Numbered from the stretch's first letter, positions 8,126 through 17,133 are shown. The stretch: 64,000 nt of DNA from Hyphomicrobiales bacterium (GCA_900471605.1 UCEY01000021.1:199-64198); one strand, 5' to 3'. The notes: generated from the letters alone by a model not told the origin. A program made the numbers and translations.

Positions 8126-8156
8126 ACAAAGCCGGCGTTTGCGCCGGCTTTGTTTT
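8126..8156 (+). terminator. Intrinsic terminator between convergent operons
   Basis: Stem ACAAAGCCGGCG / CGCCGGCTTTGT with a short loop (about TTTG), followed by TTTT. It separates the aldolase gene (+) from the transporter genes (-) and could act in both directions. Confidence 0.85.
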
Positions 8157-8251
8157 GGGTTCGGGCCGTTCCCGGCCTTCCGCTGGAGCCCCGGGCGTTC
8201 GTCGTTGAAACCGATATCGGATCGATTTCTCCGAACGACGCCTGACCATCC

Positions 8252-9235
8252 TTACTGTTGCGGGATCTGGGCGATCGCGACGTAGTCCTTCCACTCGGCA
8301 ATCGTCTTGATCATCAGAGCCTGGGCTTCTGCCGGCGTCGAGATATAGGGGTCGCCGCCCTGGTCGGCCAGGAACTTCTGGGTTTCCGGCTGCTGCAGGA
8401 CGGTGTTGAACCAGCCGTTGATCTTGGTGGTGATCTCTTCTGGCGTGCCCTTGGCCACCATGGCGCCCCACCAGCCGAGCTGGTCGACGTCAAAACCCTG
8501 TTCCTTGAGCGTCGGAACGTCGGGAGCACCCTTCATGCGTTCCGGGGAGCCGACGCCGAGAAGCCGGAAGCGGCCTTCGCGCTGCTGCGCAAGGGCGAAA
8601 ACCGGATCGTAGGAACCGAAGTCCATTGCGCCGCTGGTCATGTCGTTCAGCGAGTCTGCCGCGGTCTTGTACTGGACGGAAATGGTCTCGAGGCCGGCCT
8701 TCTGCTTGTAGACTTCGGCCATGACCTTGCCCGAAGTGGCGTTGACAGCGTAGGAGCCGCCGTCGCCCTTCGTCTTCATGGCGGCCGTCAGTTCCTTCAG
8801 GTCCTTGTAGGGCGCGTCCTTGGCGACCGCGATCATGAAGGCCTGCTTGTTGATGGTCGCGATCGTCATCAGATCCTTGCCGACGTCGATCGGCGGCTTC
8901 TTCATGATCCACATGTTGCCGGCGATCGAGTTGCCGGAATGGACGAAGATCGTGTAGCCGTCCGGCTTGGAGCGCGACGTATATTCCGCAGCGATGTTGC
9001 TGAGCGCGCCAGGCTTGTTTTCGACGATGATCGTGGCACCGGCGACCTTGGACACCTTGTCCGCGAAATAGCGGACGAGGACGTCGGCGCCGGAACCTGC
9101 CGGAAAGGCGCAGACGAAGGTGACCGTCTGGTCCGGATAGGCGGCCTGAGCGGGCGTAACGTTTGCAATCTGCGCGACCGCCAGCATCGCCATGGCGGCG
9201 GTGGCTTGCGCGATCTTCTTAAGCCATTTTGTCAC
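8252..9235 (-). CDS. Tripartite tricarboxylate transporter substrate-binding protein (Bug family), receptor 1
   Basis: A 327-residue periplasmic receptor. A Sec signal peptide (TAAMAMLAVAQIANVTPAQA) precedes the mature start AYPDQTVTFVCAFPAG. The Bug family signatures are the FVCAFPAGSGADVLVRYFAD loop near the N-terminus and the PERMKGAPDVPTLKEQGFDV region. The start is GTG at 9235 behind GGAG; a nearby ATG is out of frame. Bug proteins bind mono-, di- or tricarboxylates or aromatic acids and deliver them to a TctA/TctB permease. It is the last of three paralogous receptor genes downstream of tctB-tctA, and it differs from the other two in having no twin-arginine-like signal. Confidence 0.92.
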   Translation of the reverse strand: MTKWLKKIAQATAAMAMLAVAQIANVTPAQAAYPDQTVTFVCAFPAGSGADVLVRYFADKVSKVAGATIIVENKPGALSNIAAEYTSRSKPDGYTIFVHSGNSIAGNMWIMKKPPIDVGKDLMTIATINKQAFMIAVAKDAPYKDLKELTAAMKTKGDGGSYAVNATSGKVMAEVYKQKAGLETISVQYKTAADSLNDMTSGAMDFGSYDPVFALAQQREGRFRLLGVGSPERMKGAPDVPTLKEQGFDVDQLGWWGAMVAKGTPEEITTKINGWFNTVLQQPETQKFLADQGGDPYISTPAEAQALMIKTIAEWKDYVAIAQIPQQ

Positions 9236-9318
9236 TTTTCATCTCCTATGGCGGTTCGTAAGGGTCCCTGCGAAAGAACCTGCCGCACTATGGCGACAGG
9301 GTCTTTCCAATCGGTTGA

Positions 9319-10296
9319 TTAATTTTGCGGAATCTTGGCCAGGGCGACATAAGTCTTCCACTCCTCGACGGTCTTGGCGAGCAATGCCTGACCTTCATCC
9401 GGCGTGCCGACATAGACGTCGCCGCCGAACTTTGCGAGGAAGGCGACAGTGTCGGGTTGAGCCAGAATTTCGTTGAACAGCGCGTTGATCTTGTCGACCA
9501 CCGGCTTCGGCGTCGCCTTCGGAACGAAGGAGCCCCACCAGCCGAGCTGGTCGATGTCGTAGCCCTGTTCCTTGGCGGTCGGGATGTCAGGCAGCGATTT
9601 CAGCCGGATCGGCGAGCCGGTCGCAAGGATCCGGATCCGTTTCTCGTTGGCCTGCGACAGGGCGAAGACCGGATCGTGGACGCCGTAGTCGAGAGAGCCG
9701 CTCAACATGTCGTTGAGTGAATCCTTGGCATCCTTGAACGAGACTTCGACCGGCTCGACGCCGGCGACCTGCTTGTAGATTTCGCCGAGAACCTTGCCGG
9801 ATGTGGCAGCCGTCGCGTAGCTGGCGTTGTTGCCCTTTTCCTTCAGGACCTTGGTCAGTTCCTTCATGTCCTTGATCGGGCTGTCGTAAGCGACGACGAA
9901 CATGAAGGCCTGCTTGTTGATGAAGGACGTGGTTTGCAGTTCCTTGACGACATCGATCGGCGGCGCCTTGAACAGCGACATGTTGGCGGCGGTCGAGGTG
10001 CCGGAATGGACGTAGATCGTATAACCGTCCGGCTTGGCGCGGGCGGTATACATGGCGGCGATGTTGCCGGCGGCCCCCGGCTTGTTTTCGACGATCACGG
10101 TCTGGCCCGAGACCTTGGCGAATTTTTCGGCAAAGAAGCGGACCAGAACGTCGGCACCGGAGCCGGCCGGGAAGGCGCAGACGAACGTAATCTGGCCGTT
10201 CGGATATGCACTCTGCGCGAATGCTCCGAACGGAGCGAGCGCTGCTGCTGCGGCGGTCGCCATCATCAGGTTTCTGCGTGAGATTTCAGTCGTCAT
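9319..10296 (-). CDS. Tripartite tricarboxylate transporter substrate-binding protein (Bug family), receptor 2
   Basis: A 325-residue receptor with an N-terminal SRRNLMMATAAAAALAPFGA signal that resembles a twin-arginine (Tat) leader. The mature protein begins near QSAYPNGQITFVCAFPAG and contains FPAGSGADVLVRFFAEK, nearly identical to receptors 1 and 3, showing recent tandem duplication. The ATG at 10296 follows GGAGG. It is separated from receptor 1 by 83 bp. Substrate is expected to be a carboxylate used by the neighbouring catabolic operons; specificity cannot be read from sequence. Confidence 0.92.
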   Translation of the reverse strand: MTTEISRRNLMMATAAAAALAPFGAFAQSAYPNGQITFVCAFPAGSGADVLVRFFAEKFAKVSGQTVIVENKPGAAGNIAAMYTARAKPDGYTIYVHSGTSTAANMSLFKAPPIDVVKELQTTSFINKQAFMFVVAYDSPIKDMKELTKVLKEKGNNASYATAATSGKVLGEIYKQVAGVEPVEVSFKDAKDSLNDMLSGSLDYGVHDPVFALSQANEKRIRILATGSPIRLKSLPDIPTAKEQGYDIDQLGWWGSFVPKATPKPVVDKINALFNEILAQPDTVAFLAKFGGDVYVGTPDEGQALLAKTVEEWKTYVALAKIPQN

Positions 10297-10366
10297 CGGT
10301 GCAATCCTCCCTTGAATGCCCCAGTCGTTCCCATAGAAAGATTCTGTGAAGCCTGTTGAACAGGCG

Positions 10367-11350
10367 TCAGTTCTGCGGAATCTTTGCGAGCGTCACGTAG
10401 GCGCGCCACTCCTCGACGGTCTTCGCGAGAAGCTCGTCGACCTCCTTTGGCGTGCCTGTGTAGACGTCTCCGCCGAACTTGTTCAGGAATGCTTCCGTTT
10501 CCGGTTTGTTGAGCACCTCCTGGAACAGAGAGTTCAGCTTCAGGACGATATCGTCCGGGGTCTTGGCCGGCAGGAACACTCCCCACCATCCAAGCTGGTC
10601 GACATTGAGGCCGTATTCCTTGATGGCCGGAATCTCGGGCGTCGATTTCATGCGCTGCGGCGAACCGACCGCAAGCAGCCTCAGGCGCCCCTCGCGCTGC
10701 TGGCTGAGTGCGAAGACCGGGTCGAGAGCGGCAAAATCGAGCTGGCCGCTGGTGATATCGTTCAAGGAATCCGGGCCCGTCTTGTAGGCGACTTCGGTTG
10801 CCGATACGCCCGCAAGCTGCAGGTAGACTTCAGCGAGAACCTTGCCGGAGGTTGCCGTCGAGCCGTAGGTGGCATCGCCGCCCTTGCCCTTCAGGTGTTC
10901 CGTCAGCTGCTTCATGTCCTTGATCGGGCTGTCGGCCGCGACCGCGATCATGAAGGGCTGCTTGTTGATGAACTGGACGCCGCGAAGCGCCTTGGTGACG
11001 TCGATCGACGGTTTCTTGAACAGCGACATGTTGGCCGCGGTCGAGGTGCCGGAATGCACATAGACCGTGTAGCCGTCGGGCTTGGCGCGGCTGACATATT
11101 CGGCGGCGATATTGCCGTTGGCGCCCGGCTTGTTCTCGACGATCACCGTCTGCTTGGAAACGGCCGCGACCTTTTCGGAGAAGAAGCGGACCAGAACATC
11201 GGCGCCGCTGCCGGCCGGGAAGGCGCAGACGAAGGTGATCGTCGCGTTGGGATAGCTGGATTGTGCGAACGAGACGCCCGGCAGGGCGGCGGCCATGGCG
11301 GCCGCCGCGATCAGTGTGCGTCTTGTCAGTTTGAGATGTCGTTCAGTCAT
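10367..11350 (-). CDS. Tripartite tricarboxylate transporter substrate-binding protein (Bug family), receptor 3
   Basis: A 327-residue receptor starting MTERHLKLTRRTLIAAAAMA, with a TRRTLI twin-arginine-like motif and cleavage probably near VSFAQSSYPN. The core FPAGSGADVLVRFFSEK and the RMKSTPEIPAIKEYGLNV segment match its two paralogues. The ATG at 11350 was chosen over one five codons earlier because GGAGGAGGAG lies immediately upstream. It is the receptor closest to tctA (34 bp), so it may be the original partner, with receptors 1 and 2 as later duplicates. Confidence 0.92.
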   Translation of the reverse strand: MTERHLKLTRRTLIAAAAMAAALPGVSFAQSSYPNATITFVCAFPAGSGADVLVRFFSEKVAAVSKQTVIVENKPGANGNIAAEYVSRAKPDGYTVYVHSGTSTAANMSLFKKPSIDVTKALRGVQFINKQPFMIAVAADSPIKDMKQLTEHLKGKGGDATYGSTATSGKVLAEVYLQLAGVSATEVAYKTGPDSLNDITSGQLDFAALDPVFALSQQREGRLRLLAVGSPQRMKSTPEIPAIKEYGLNVDQLGWWGVFLPAKTPDDIVLKLNSLFQEVLNKPETEAFLNKFGGDVYTGTPKEVDELLAKTVEEWRAYVTLAKIPQN

Positions 11351-11384
11351 TGGCTCCTCCTCCAAAACTGTTGCGGAAAGTCTG

Positions 11385-12890
11385 TTATTCCTCCTGGAAT
11401 GCCTCCTCGCGGGTTTTGCGGAACTGCGGGAAGATGATCAGGCAGAGCATCAGGACCGTCGCCACCAGAAGCGTGGCCGAGATCGGGCGATTGATGAAGA
11501 TGCTCGGGTCGCCGCGCGAGATGACCAGCGAGCGGCGCAGGTTCTCCTCCATCAGCGGGCCGAGAATGAAGCCGAGCACCATGGGCGCGGGCTCGCAGCC
11601 AAGCTTGAAGAGGACATAACCGAAGACCGTGAAGACGATCATCAGAACCATCATGAACGGTTCGGTGCTGGTCGAATACACGCCGATCGCGCAGAACAGC
11701 AGGATCGCCGGATAGAGCAGGCGGTAGGGAACCGACAGCAGCTTCACCCAGATGCCGATCATCGGCAGGTTGATGACGACGAGCATCAGGTTGCCGATCC
11801 ACATCGAGGCGACCATGCCCCAGAAGAGGTCCGGGCGGGTGGTCATCACGGCGGCGCCCGGCTGGATGCCCTGGATGATCATCGCGCCCATCATGATCGC
11901 CATGATCGGGTTCGACGGAATGCCGAGGGTGAGCAGCGGGATGAACGAGGTCTGGGCCGCGGCATTGTTGGCCGATTCCGGACCGGCGACGCCCTCCACG
12001 GCGCCGTGACCGAATTTGCGCGGGTTCTTGGAGATCTTCTTTTCCAGCGTATAGCTGGCGAAGGAGGCGAGAACCGCACCGCCGCCCGGCAGGATGCCGA
12101 GGATGGAACCGAGGCCGGTACCGCGCAGGGCTGCGGGAATGGAGTCCCGAAGCTCCTGCCTGTTGGGCCACAGGTCGCGCATGCGGGTGCTGATCGTCTC
12201 GCGCGGCGGCGGCGGGTTTTCCAGGTTGCGGATGATTTCCACGATGCCGAAGAGGCCTAGGACCAGCGGCAGGAAGTCAATGCCTTCCCAGAGGCCGGAG
12301 AGGCCGAACGTGTAGCGGGTAAGGCCGGTATTGGTGTCTGTGCCGACGAGGCCGAGCAGCAGGCCGATCAGGACCATGGCGACCGCCTTGAGGACCGATC
12401 CGTGCGCTAGGACGATCGCCATGACGAGGCCGAGCAGCATCAGCGCGAAATAATCCGGCGAATTGAACTGCTGGGCGATCGAGGCGAGCGGCGGGCCGAA
12501 GGCGGCGATGAACACCGTGCCGATCGTACCGGCAAAGAACGAGCCGAGAGCCGCGATCGCCAGCGCCGCGCCGGCACGGCCCTTGCGGGCCATCTGGTGG
12601 CCTTCGATACAGGTCACAACCGAGGAAGCTTCGCCGGGCATGTTGACCAGGATCGAGGTGGTCGAGCCGCCATATTGTGCACCGTAATAGATGCCGGCGA
12701 GCATGATCAGCGACGACAGCGGATCGAGGCCAAAGGTGATCGGCAGGAGGATGGCGAGTGCGGGGATGGGTCCGATGCCGGGGAGAACGCCGATCAGCGT
12801 GCCGAGAACGGTGCCGATCAGACAGAACATCAGATTTTCCAGCGAACCCGCCGCCATGAAGCCGGTTGCGAGGTGTGCAAAAACTTCCAT
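11385..12890 (-). CDS. Tripartite tricarboxylate transporter permease, TctA family
   Basis: A 501-residue polytopic membrane protein with about a dozen hydrophobic segments. TctA signatures are visible: GVLPGIGPIPALAILLPITF and YYGAQYGGSTTSILVNMPGE near the N-terminus, a central LGSILGILPGGGAVLASFAS with AEGVAGPES-type sequence (GAVEGVAGPESANNAAAQ), and LTLGIPSNPIMAIMMGAMII. It forms the large transmembrane subunit of a secondary, ion-driven solute importer with TctB and a Bug receptor. It lies 3 bp after tctB, so the two are translationally linked. Confidence 0.95.
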   Translation of the reverse strand: MEVFAHLATGFMAAGSLENLMFCLIGTVLGTLIGVLPGIGPIPALAILLPITFGLDPLSSLIMLAGIYYGAQYGGSTTSILVNMPGEASSVVTCIEGHQMARKGRAGAALAIAALGSFFAGTIGTVFIAAFGPPLASIAQQFNSPDYFALMLLGLVMAIVLAHGSVLKAVAMVLIGLLLGLVGTDTNTGLTRYTFGLSGLWEGIDFLPLVLGLFGIVEIIRNLENPPPPRETISTRMRDLWPNRQELRDSIPAALRGTGLGSILGILPGGGAVLASFASYTLEKKISKNPRKFGHGAVEGVAGPESANNAAAQTSFIPLLTLGIPSNPIMAIMMGAMIIQGIQPGAAVMTTRPDLFWGMVASMWIGNLMLVVINLPMIGIWVKLLSVPYRLLYPAILLFCAIGVYSTSTEPFMMVLMIVFTVFGYVLFKLGCEPAPMVLGFILGPLMEENLRRSLVISRGDPSIFINRPISATLLVATVLMLCLIIFPQFRKTREEAFQEE

Positions 12891-12893
12891 GGA

Positions 12894-13340
12894 TTACCTG
12901 CCCCACCAGACGGGCATCGGCTGCCCAAGCCCATAGACGAAAATGATGACGACGAACGCCGCGGTGGTGACCGCGAAGATGACGGTCTCGACGAGGTTGA
13001 CGTCGCGCCGTGCATAGGCGGCGAACATGATCAGCAGGATCGAGGAGATCACCGCCCCGATTTCCGCGATCAGCATGCCGAAGGCGGCAATCGCCAGCAG
13101 GATGAAGATGATCGGCCGGAACCGGATGCGTTCGATGGCCGGACCTTCGATCGCCAGCGATTTTGCGGTGACGATCAGGCCGATCAGGGCGATCAGGCCG
13201 CAGATGATCATCGGGAAGTAGCCAGGGCCCATATTGCGGGCGGATCCGAAGGTGAGGTCCGAACCGACATAGAGGCCGATCGCGCCGAAAAGAATGAACA
13301 AGATGCCCGCGCCGAAATCCTGCGGACTTTTGATGACCAT
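12894..13340 (-). CDS. Tripartite tricarboxylate transporter small subunit, TctB family
   Basis: A 148-residue membrane protein starting MVIKSPQDFGAGILFILFGA, with four hydrophobic segments and the GPGYFPMIICGLIALIGLIV motif typical of TctB. The ATG at 13340 was chosen over an upstream one because GGAGGAAACC directly precedes it. First gene of the five-gene transporter operon, transcribed leftwards from the 13341-13809 promoter region. Confidence 0.92.
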   Translation of the reverse strand: MVIKSPQDFGAGILFILFGAIGLYVGSDLTFGSARNMGPGYFPMIICGLIALIGLIVTAKSLAIEGPAIERIRFRPIIFILLAIAAFGMLIAEIGAVISSILLIMFAAYARRDVNLVETVIFAVTTAAFVVIIFVYGLGQPMPVWWGR

Positions 13341-13809
13341 GGTTTCCTCCCTGAAAACCTGACTGTGTGAACCGGTCTGGCTACGCTTGGGCGCCGGCCA
13401 AACCGTCATTAGGCATGCTCCTCAGGCCGCGCCTCGAACTCGCGGCCATGAATTCGTCTATAGGCAACTAGATTTGACTATATACAAGAGTATCCCTCTT
13501 GTCAGTCAATCGAATTCCGCTGTCTCCTGTCGACCAGTTACCATGGCCGCCCAGCAGTTTCGATCTTATCGCAATTATATCAGGAAACCAGATATCCAAG
13601 GTGTAATTTGGGGGCATTCTTTCCTGTTCTCGAGCCGTGAATTGAAACTTCCGCTTGCAGTCGCAGTCTCCCGAAATCCTCCGCGACGGCTCTTCGAAGC
13701 CAGGTATGAAATTGGTTTTGAACAAAGTCAATTATACTTTATCAAAAATAGTTGACAGGCGCATGCGCGCCGGGAGAGATTGTCCGCCAAGATTTCAAAG
13801 GATAACAAA
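13341..13809. promoter_or_regulatory. Divergent promoter region with TTGACT/AGTCAA half-sites and a hairpin
   Basis: This 469-bp gap between tctB and the FAD monooxygenase is AT-rich and has no convincing gene. TTGACT (13474-13479) pairs with AGTCAA (13504-13509) around an inner hairpin ACAAGAG-tatcc-CTCTTGT (13484-13502). Further half-sites lie at 13726-13731 (AGTCAA) and 13752-13757 (TTGACA), close to the monooxygenase start. The arrangement suggests one regulator acting on both promoters; which one is unknown. Confidence 0.5.
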
Positions 13810-15030
13810 ATGAAGATTTCGATTGTGGGAGGGGGAATTGGCGGCCTGACTGCGGCACTCTCGCTGCTCCGCCAAGGATTTGACGTCGATGTGTACGAGC
13901 AGGCGGTCGAGCTGAAAGAAGTGGGCGCCGGCGTTCAGGTCAGCGCCAACGGCACGCGGATCCTGTTCGCGCTCGGGCTCGAGGACGAGATCATGTCGAT
14001 CGCCGCGCAGGCGCAAGGCAAGGAGATCCGTCTCTGGAATACCGGGCAGACCTGGAAACTGTTCGACCTCGGCCCGCTGTCGATCGAGCGCTACGGCTTT
14101 CCTTACATCACTATCCACCGTAACGATCTTCACCAGACGTTGGCCGCAGGCGTACGTCGCATCAAGCCGGATGCGATCAAGCTTTCCAAGAAATGCGTCG
14201 GGATAACCCAGGACGACAAGGGTGCGACGATCACCTTCGCCGACGGCACCACGGCCACGTCCGACATCGTGGTCGGCGCCGACGGCGTGCATTCGAAGAT
14301 CCGCGAGACGCTGTTCGGCCGCGACGACCCGAAGTTCACCGGCATCGTCGCCTGGCGCGGCGTCATCCCGGTCGAGCGCCTGCCGGAGCGGATGCTGCGC
14401 CCGGTCGGCACCAACTGGATCGGCCCCGGCGGTCACGTCATCCAGTACCTGCTGCGCGGCGGCAAGCTGATGAACTACGTCTCGGTGGTCGAGCGTGCCG
14501 ACTGGCAGGTGGAATCCTGGTCGGTCGCCGGCACGACGGAAGAATGCCTCGCCGACTATGAAGGCTGGCACGAAGACATCCACACCATGATCAAGGCGAT
14601 CGACGTGCCTTACAAATGGGCGCTGATGCTGCGTCCGCCGATGGACGACTGGACCCGCGGCCGCGTCACGCTGCTCGGCGACGCCTGCCATCCGACGCTG
14701 CCCTTCCTCGCCCAGGGCGCGGTCATGGCGATCGAGGACGGTTTCGTGTTCGCCCGCGCGCTTGCCGAGAACAACGGCAATTACGAAACGGCCTTCGCCG
14801 GTTACGAGGCGGCCCGCGTTGAGCGCACCGGCAAGATCGTCCGCGGCGCCGAAGGCAATCTCAGCCGTTTCCACAATGCGGCGCTGAGGGACCCGAAACT
14901 CGCGGAGGATTACGTCAATGCCGAATGGCGGGAAGACAAGGTGAAGCAGCGTTATGAGTGGCTGTTCACCTACGACGCGACCTCGGCGCCTGTCGTCGCA
15001 GAGACGAAGTCGCCGCAAGCCGTCGCTTGA
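13810..15030 (+). CDS. FAD-dependent aromatic-ring monooxygenase (salicylate / 3-hydroxybenzoate hydroxylase-like)
   Basis: A 406-residue class A flavoprotein monooxygenase. It shows the dinucleotide fold IVGGGIGGLTAALSLL (residues 5-20), the DG motif VGADGVHSKIRETLF (about 154-168) and the second FAD motif LLGDACHPTLPFLAQGA (about 287-303). The ATG at 13810 follows AAAGGATAAC; the frame's upstream extension begins at a poor TTG. Closest in style to salicylate 1-hydroxylase, 3-hydroxybenzoate 6-hydroxylase and 6-hydroxynicotinate monooxygenase; it cannot be narrowed by eye. It is likely co-transcribed with the following hydrolase (80-bp gap). Confidence 0.88.
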   Translation: MKISIVGGGIGGLTAALSLLRQGFDVDVYEQAVELKEVGAGVQVSANGTRILFALGLEDEIMSIAAQAQGKEIRLWNTGQTWKLFDLGPLSIERYGFPYITIHRNDLHQTLAAGVRRIKPDAIKLSKKCVGITQDDKGATITFADGTTATSDIVVGADGVHSKIRETLFGRDDPKFTGIVAWRGVIPVERLPERMLRPVGTNWIGPGGHVIQYLLRGGKLMNYVSVVERADWQVESWSVAGTTEECLADYEGWHEDIHTMIKAIDVPYKWALMLRPPMDDWTRGRVTLLGDACHPTLPFLAQGAVMAIEDGFVFARALAENNGNYETAFAGYEAARVERTGKIVRGAEGNLSRFHNAALRDPKLAEDYVNAEWREDKVKQRYEWLFTYDATSAPVVAETKSPQAVA

Positions 15031-15110
15031 GGCGCGTTCATAGATCAATCTCGAAAGCCCGTTCGCCGGTCCTGCCGGTCGAGCGGGCCAGGCATAACGG
15101 GTAGGACAGC

Positions 15111-16289
15111 ATGACCACCAAGGCGGAATGGCAGCGGATCCCGCTGATCGTCTCCTTTCCGGAGACCGCGAAATATACCGAGACCTACGGCTTTGCCGGC
15201 AATTCCGGGAAGGTGAACCTCGAGGGCCAGCTTCTGCGCGGCGCCGACGCACCGTCGAAGACGGTCTATGTCTTCATGCATCCGACCTCGACGCTTCAAC
15301 TGCTGCCGATGCCAACGGCGCTCGCCGATGCCGGCCTGCACGTGCTGTGCGCCGCAAGCCGTTATCCGAAGAACGATACCGCTCTCATCATGGAAAAGGT
15401 GGCGATCGACCTCGGCAAGTGGCTCGATTATGCCAGAAGTGAACTCGGCTACGAAAAGGTCGTGCTGGTCGGCTGGTCGGGTGGCGGCTCGCTGTCGCTG
15501 TTCTATCAGGCACAGGCGGAGAACCCGACGATCACCCAGACGCCCGCCGGCGACGAGGTCAACCTCGTCGAAGCAGGCCTGAAGCCCGCCGATGGCGTGA
15601 TCTTCATCGCAGCCCATCTGTCGCGGGCCGAAACCCTGACCGAATGGCTCGACCCGTCGGTTCTCGACGAGCTGAACCCGGATATCCGCGATCCGGAATT
15701 CGATATCTATTCGCCGGACTGCCCGCACCAGCCACCCTATTCCAAGGAATTCGTCGAGCGGTTCCGCGCGGCGCAGGTCGCCAGAAACCGCAAGATCACC
15801 CGGTGGGCGCTTGACATGCTGGCGGAACTGAAGCGCCGCGGCTCTTTCGAACAGGAACGTGCCTTCGTCGTTCACCGCACGATGTGCGACGTCCGCTGGT
15901 TCGACGGCACGATCGACCCGAACGACCGGCCGATCGGCAAGAGCTATATGGGCGATCCTCGCACGGTCAATGTCGGGCCGGTCGGGCTTGCACGCTTCAC
16001 GACGCTGCGCTCGTGGCTTTCGCAGTGGAGCTACGATCTGTCGAACGCCAAGGGCCCGATGAACGCGGCGCTGATCAAGCGTTCGCCGGTACTGCAGATC
16101 GAGAACAATGCCGACGAGGCGGTTCCGGCGACGCACAATCCGACGATCCGCGCGGCGCTGGCGACCGAAAACAAGGAATACATGTCGATCCCGCACGCCA
16201 CCCACTATTACCTCGGCCAGCCGGAGCTCCTCAAAGCCTGCATCGACCGGGTGATCGATTGGAGCCGCCGCCAGGGACTGTTGGCGTGA
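15111..16289 (+). CDS. Alpha/beta-fold hydrolase
   Basis: A 392-residue protein with the nucleophile elbow GWSGGGSL (Ser about residue 123) after a hydrophobic strand (KVVLV), an oxyanion region VYVFMHPTSTLQ, and a C-terminal ATHYYLGQPE segment carrying the probable catalytic His. It is longer than a minimal alpha/beta hydrolase, with an inserted lid between about residues 140 and 280. Being downstream of a ring monooxygenase suggests hydrolysis of an ester, amide, lactone or C-C bond of the same pathway. No signal peptide. Family call firm, substrate unknown. Confidence 0.82.
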   Translation: MTTKAEWQRIPLIVSFPETAKYTETYGFAGNSGKVNLEGQLLRGADAPSKTVYVFMHPTSTLQLLPMPTALADAGLHVLCAASRYPKNDTALIMEKVAIDLGKWLDYARSELGYEKVVLVGWSGGGSLSLFYQAQAENPTITQTPAGDEVNLVEAGLKPADGVIFIAAHLSRAETLTEWLDPSVLDELNPDIRDPEFDIYSPDCPHQPPYSKEFVERFRAAQVARNRKITRWALDMLAELKRRGSFEQERAFVVHRTMCDVRWFDGTIDPNDRPIGKSYMGDPRTVNVGPVGLARFTTLRSWLSQWSYDLSNAKGPMNAALIKRSPVLQIENNADEAVPATHNPTIRAALATENKEYMSIPHATHYYLGQPELLKACIDRVIDWSRRQGLLA

Positions 16290-16353
16290 GAACAGTCGGC
16301 ATTCGCGGGGAGCGGGCTGCGGATCATCGGGAGGACTGAACGTGAGCTTTGAT

Positions 16354-16388
16354 AAAAAGCACCACCGTCCGGGCTGGATCGGTGGTGC
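16354..16388 (-). terminator. Intrinsic terminator reading leftwards
   Basis: Stem GCACCACCG / CGGTGGTGC with a 12-base loop; on the minus strand it is followed by TTTTT. It would end transcription of the VOC gene at 16600-17133 after passing through the repeat at 16449-16583. Confidence 0.7.
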
Positions 16389-16448
16389 GTGTGTTTCGTC
16401 TCTGTGGGAGGCGACTATTTATGAGGATCGGAAGCGGAGCAGCGAACT

Positions 16449-16583
16449 CCCTCTCGCCCCCCTTGCGGGGGAGATGTCACTGGAGGTGACAGAGGGGGGT
16501 GGTTCAGCGAACTCGTTGGCCGAGGGAATGTGGAGAACCACCCCCCTCTGCCTGCCGGCATCTCCCCCGCAAGGGGGGAGACC
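16449..16583. repeat. Large palindromic intergenic repeat (rhizobial REP/RIME type)
   Basis: A left part (CCCCCCTTGCGGGGGAGATG then GAGGGGGGTGGTT) is mirrored by a right part (AACCACCCCCCTC then CATCTCCCCCGCAAGGGGGG) with about 30 bp between. Each arm also has its own small dyad. It lies between convergent hydrolase and VOC genes and codes for nothing recognisable. Confidence 0.8.
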
Positions 16584-16599
16584 GGCCAGCCGCACTGCC

Positions 16600-17133
16600 T
16601 CAGGCAGCAGCCGACTTAGCGGCGATCATGCCCGCCTTCTTCTTCACCCATGCCTTCATGGCGTCATGGGCTTCGGAGGCCGCCTGTTCCAGGTAGCCCG
16701 GCTCTTCGGTGCGGGCGGTGATTTCGAGGCGAAGTCCGTTCGGGTCGAAGAAGTAGATCGAGTTGATGAACTCGTGGTCGATGACATCCGTCGTCTTCAC
16801 GCCGGCGTCCTGCAGCCGCTTCTTGAACTTCAGCACCTCCTCGACGCTGTCGACTTCCATGGCGAAGTGCTGGACCCAGTCCGGCGTGTTCGGCGAGGGG
16901 AGCGGCATGACGTTCTCACCAAGGTCGAAGAAGGCCATGTAGGAGCCGTCGCCCATTTCGAAGAAGAAATGCGCATAGGGCTTTTCCTCGCCGGTCGAAG
17001 GCACGCGGTCCGAGGTCATGCAGTTGACCAGCGGCAGACCAAGCAGGTCCTCGTAAAACTTGCGGGTCTCTTCGCCATCGCGGCAGGGGTAGGAAAAGTG
17101 ATAGAGCTTGCGAAGCTTCGGTGCGTCGACCAT
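16600..17133 (-). CDS. VOC family protein (glyoxalase / extradiol dioxygenase fold)
   Basis: A 177-residue protein starting MVDAPKLRKLYHFSYPCRDG. Two beta-alpha-beta-beta-beta halves carry the metal ligands expected of the vicinal-oxygen-chelate family: His12 in LYHFSYPC, His about 90 in WVQHFAMEV and Glu about 139 in GLRLEITAR. The ATG at 17133 has GGAGG upstream; the long N-terminal extension in frame crosses the divergent promoter. A lysine- and alanine-rich tail (AWVKKKAGMIAAKSAAA) ends the protein. It could be a ring-cleaving dioxygenase, isomerase or lyase of the neighbouring pathway. Confidence 0.85.
   Translation of the reverse strand: MVDAPKLRKLYHFSYPCRDGEETRKFYEDLLGLPLVNCMTSDRVPSTGEEKPYAHFFFEMGDGSYMAFFDLGENVMPLPSPNTPDWVQHFAMEVDSVEEVLKFKKRLQDAGVKTTDVIDHEFINSIYFFDPNGLRLEITARTEEPGYLEQAASEAHDAMKAWVKKKAGMIAAKSAAA

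Noticed and set aside
8126..8156. Riboswitch or small RNA
   Set aside because: A simple stem plus T-run between convergent genes explains it as a terminator.
12597..13370. Long plus-strand open frame opposite tctA/tctB
   Set aside because: Highly charged (D/E/R/Q-rich) product with no family pattern; it is the antisense shadow of the membrane protein genes.
13810..15030. Second pobA
   Set aside because: It has class A monooxygenase motifs but lacks the PobA-specific N-terminal and C-terminal patterns seen at 32463-33632.
16449..16583. CRISPR-like or transposon terminal repeat
   Set aside because: Single palindromic unit without spacers, no transposase and no target duplications; matches dispersed rhizobial intergenic repeats.
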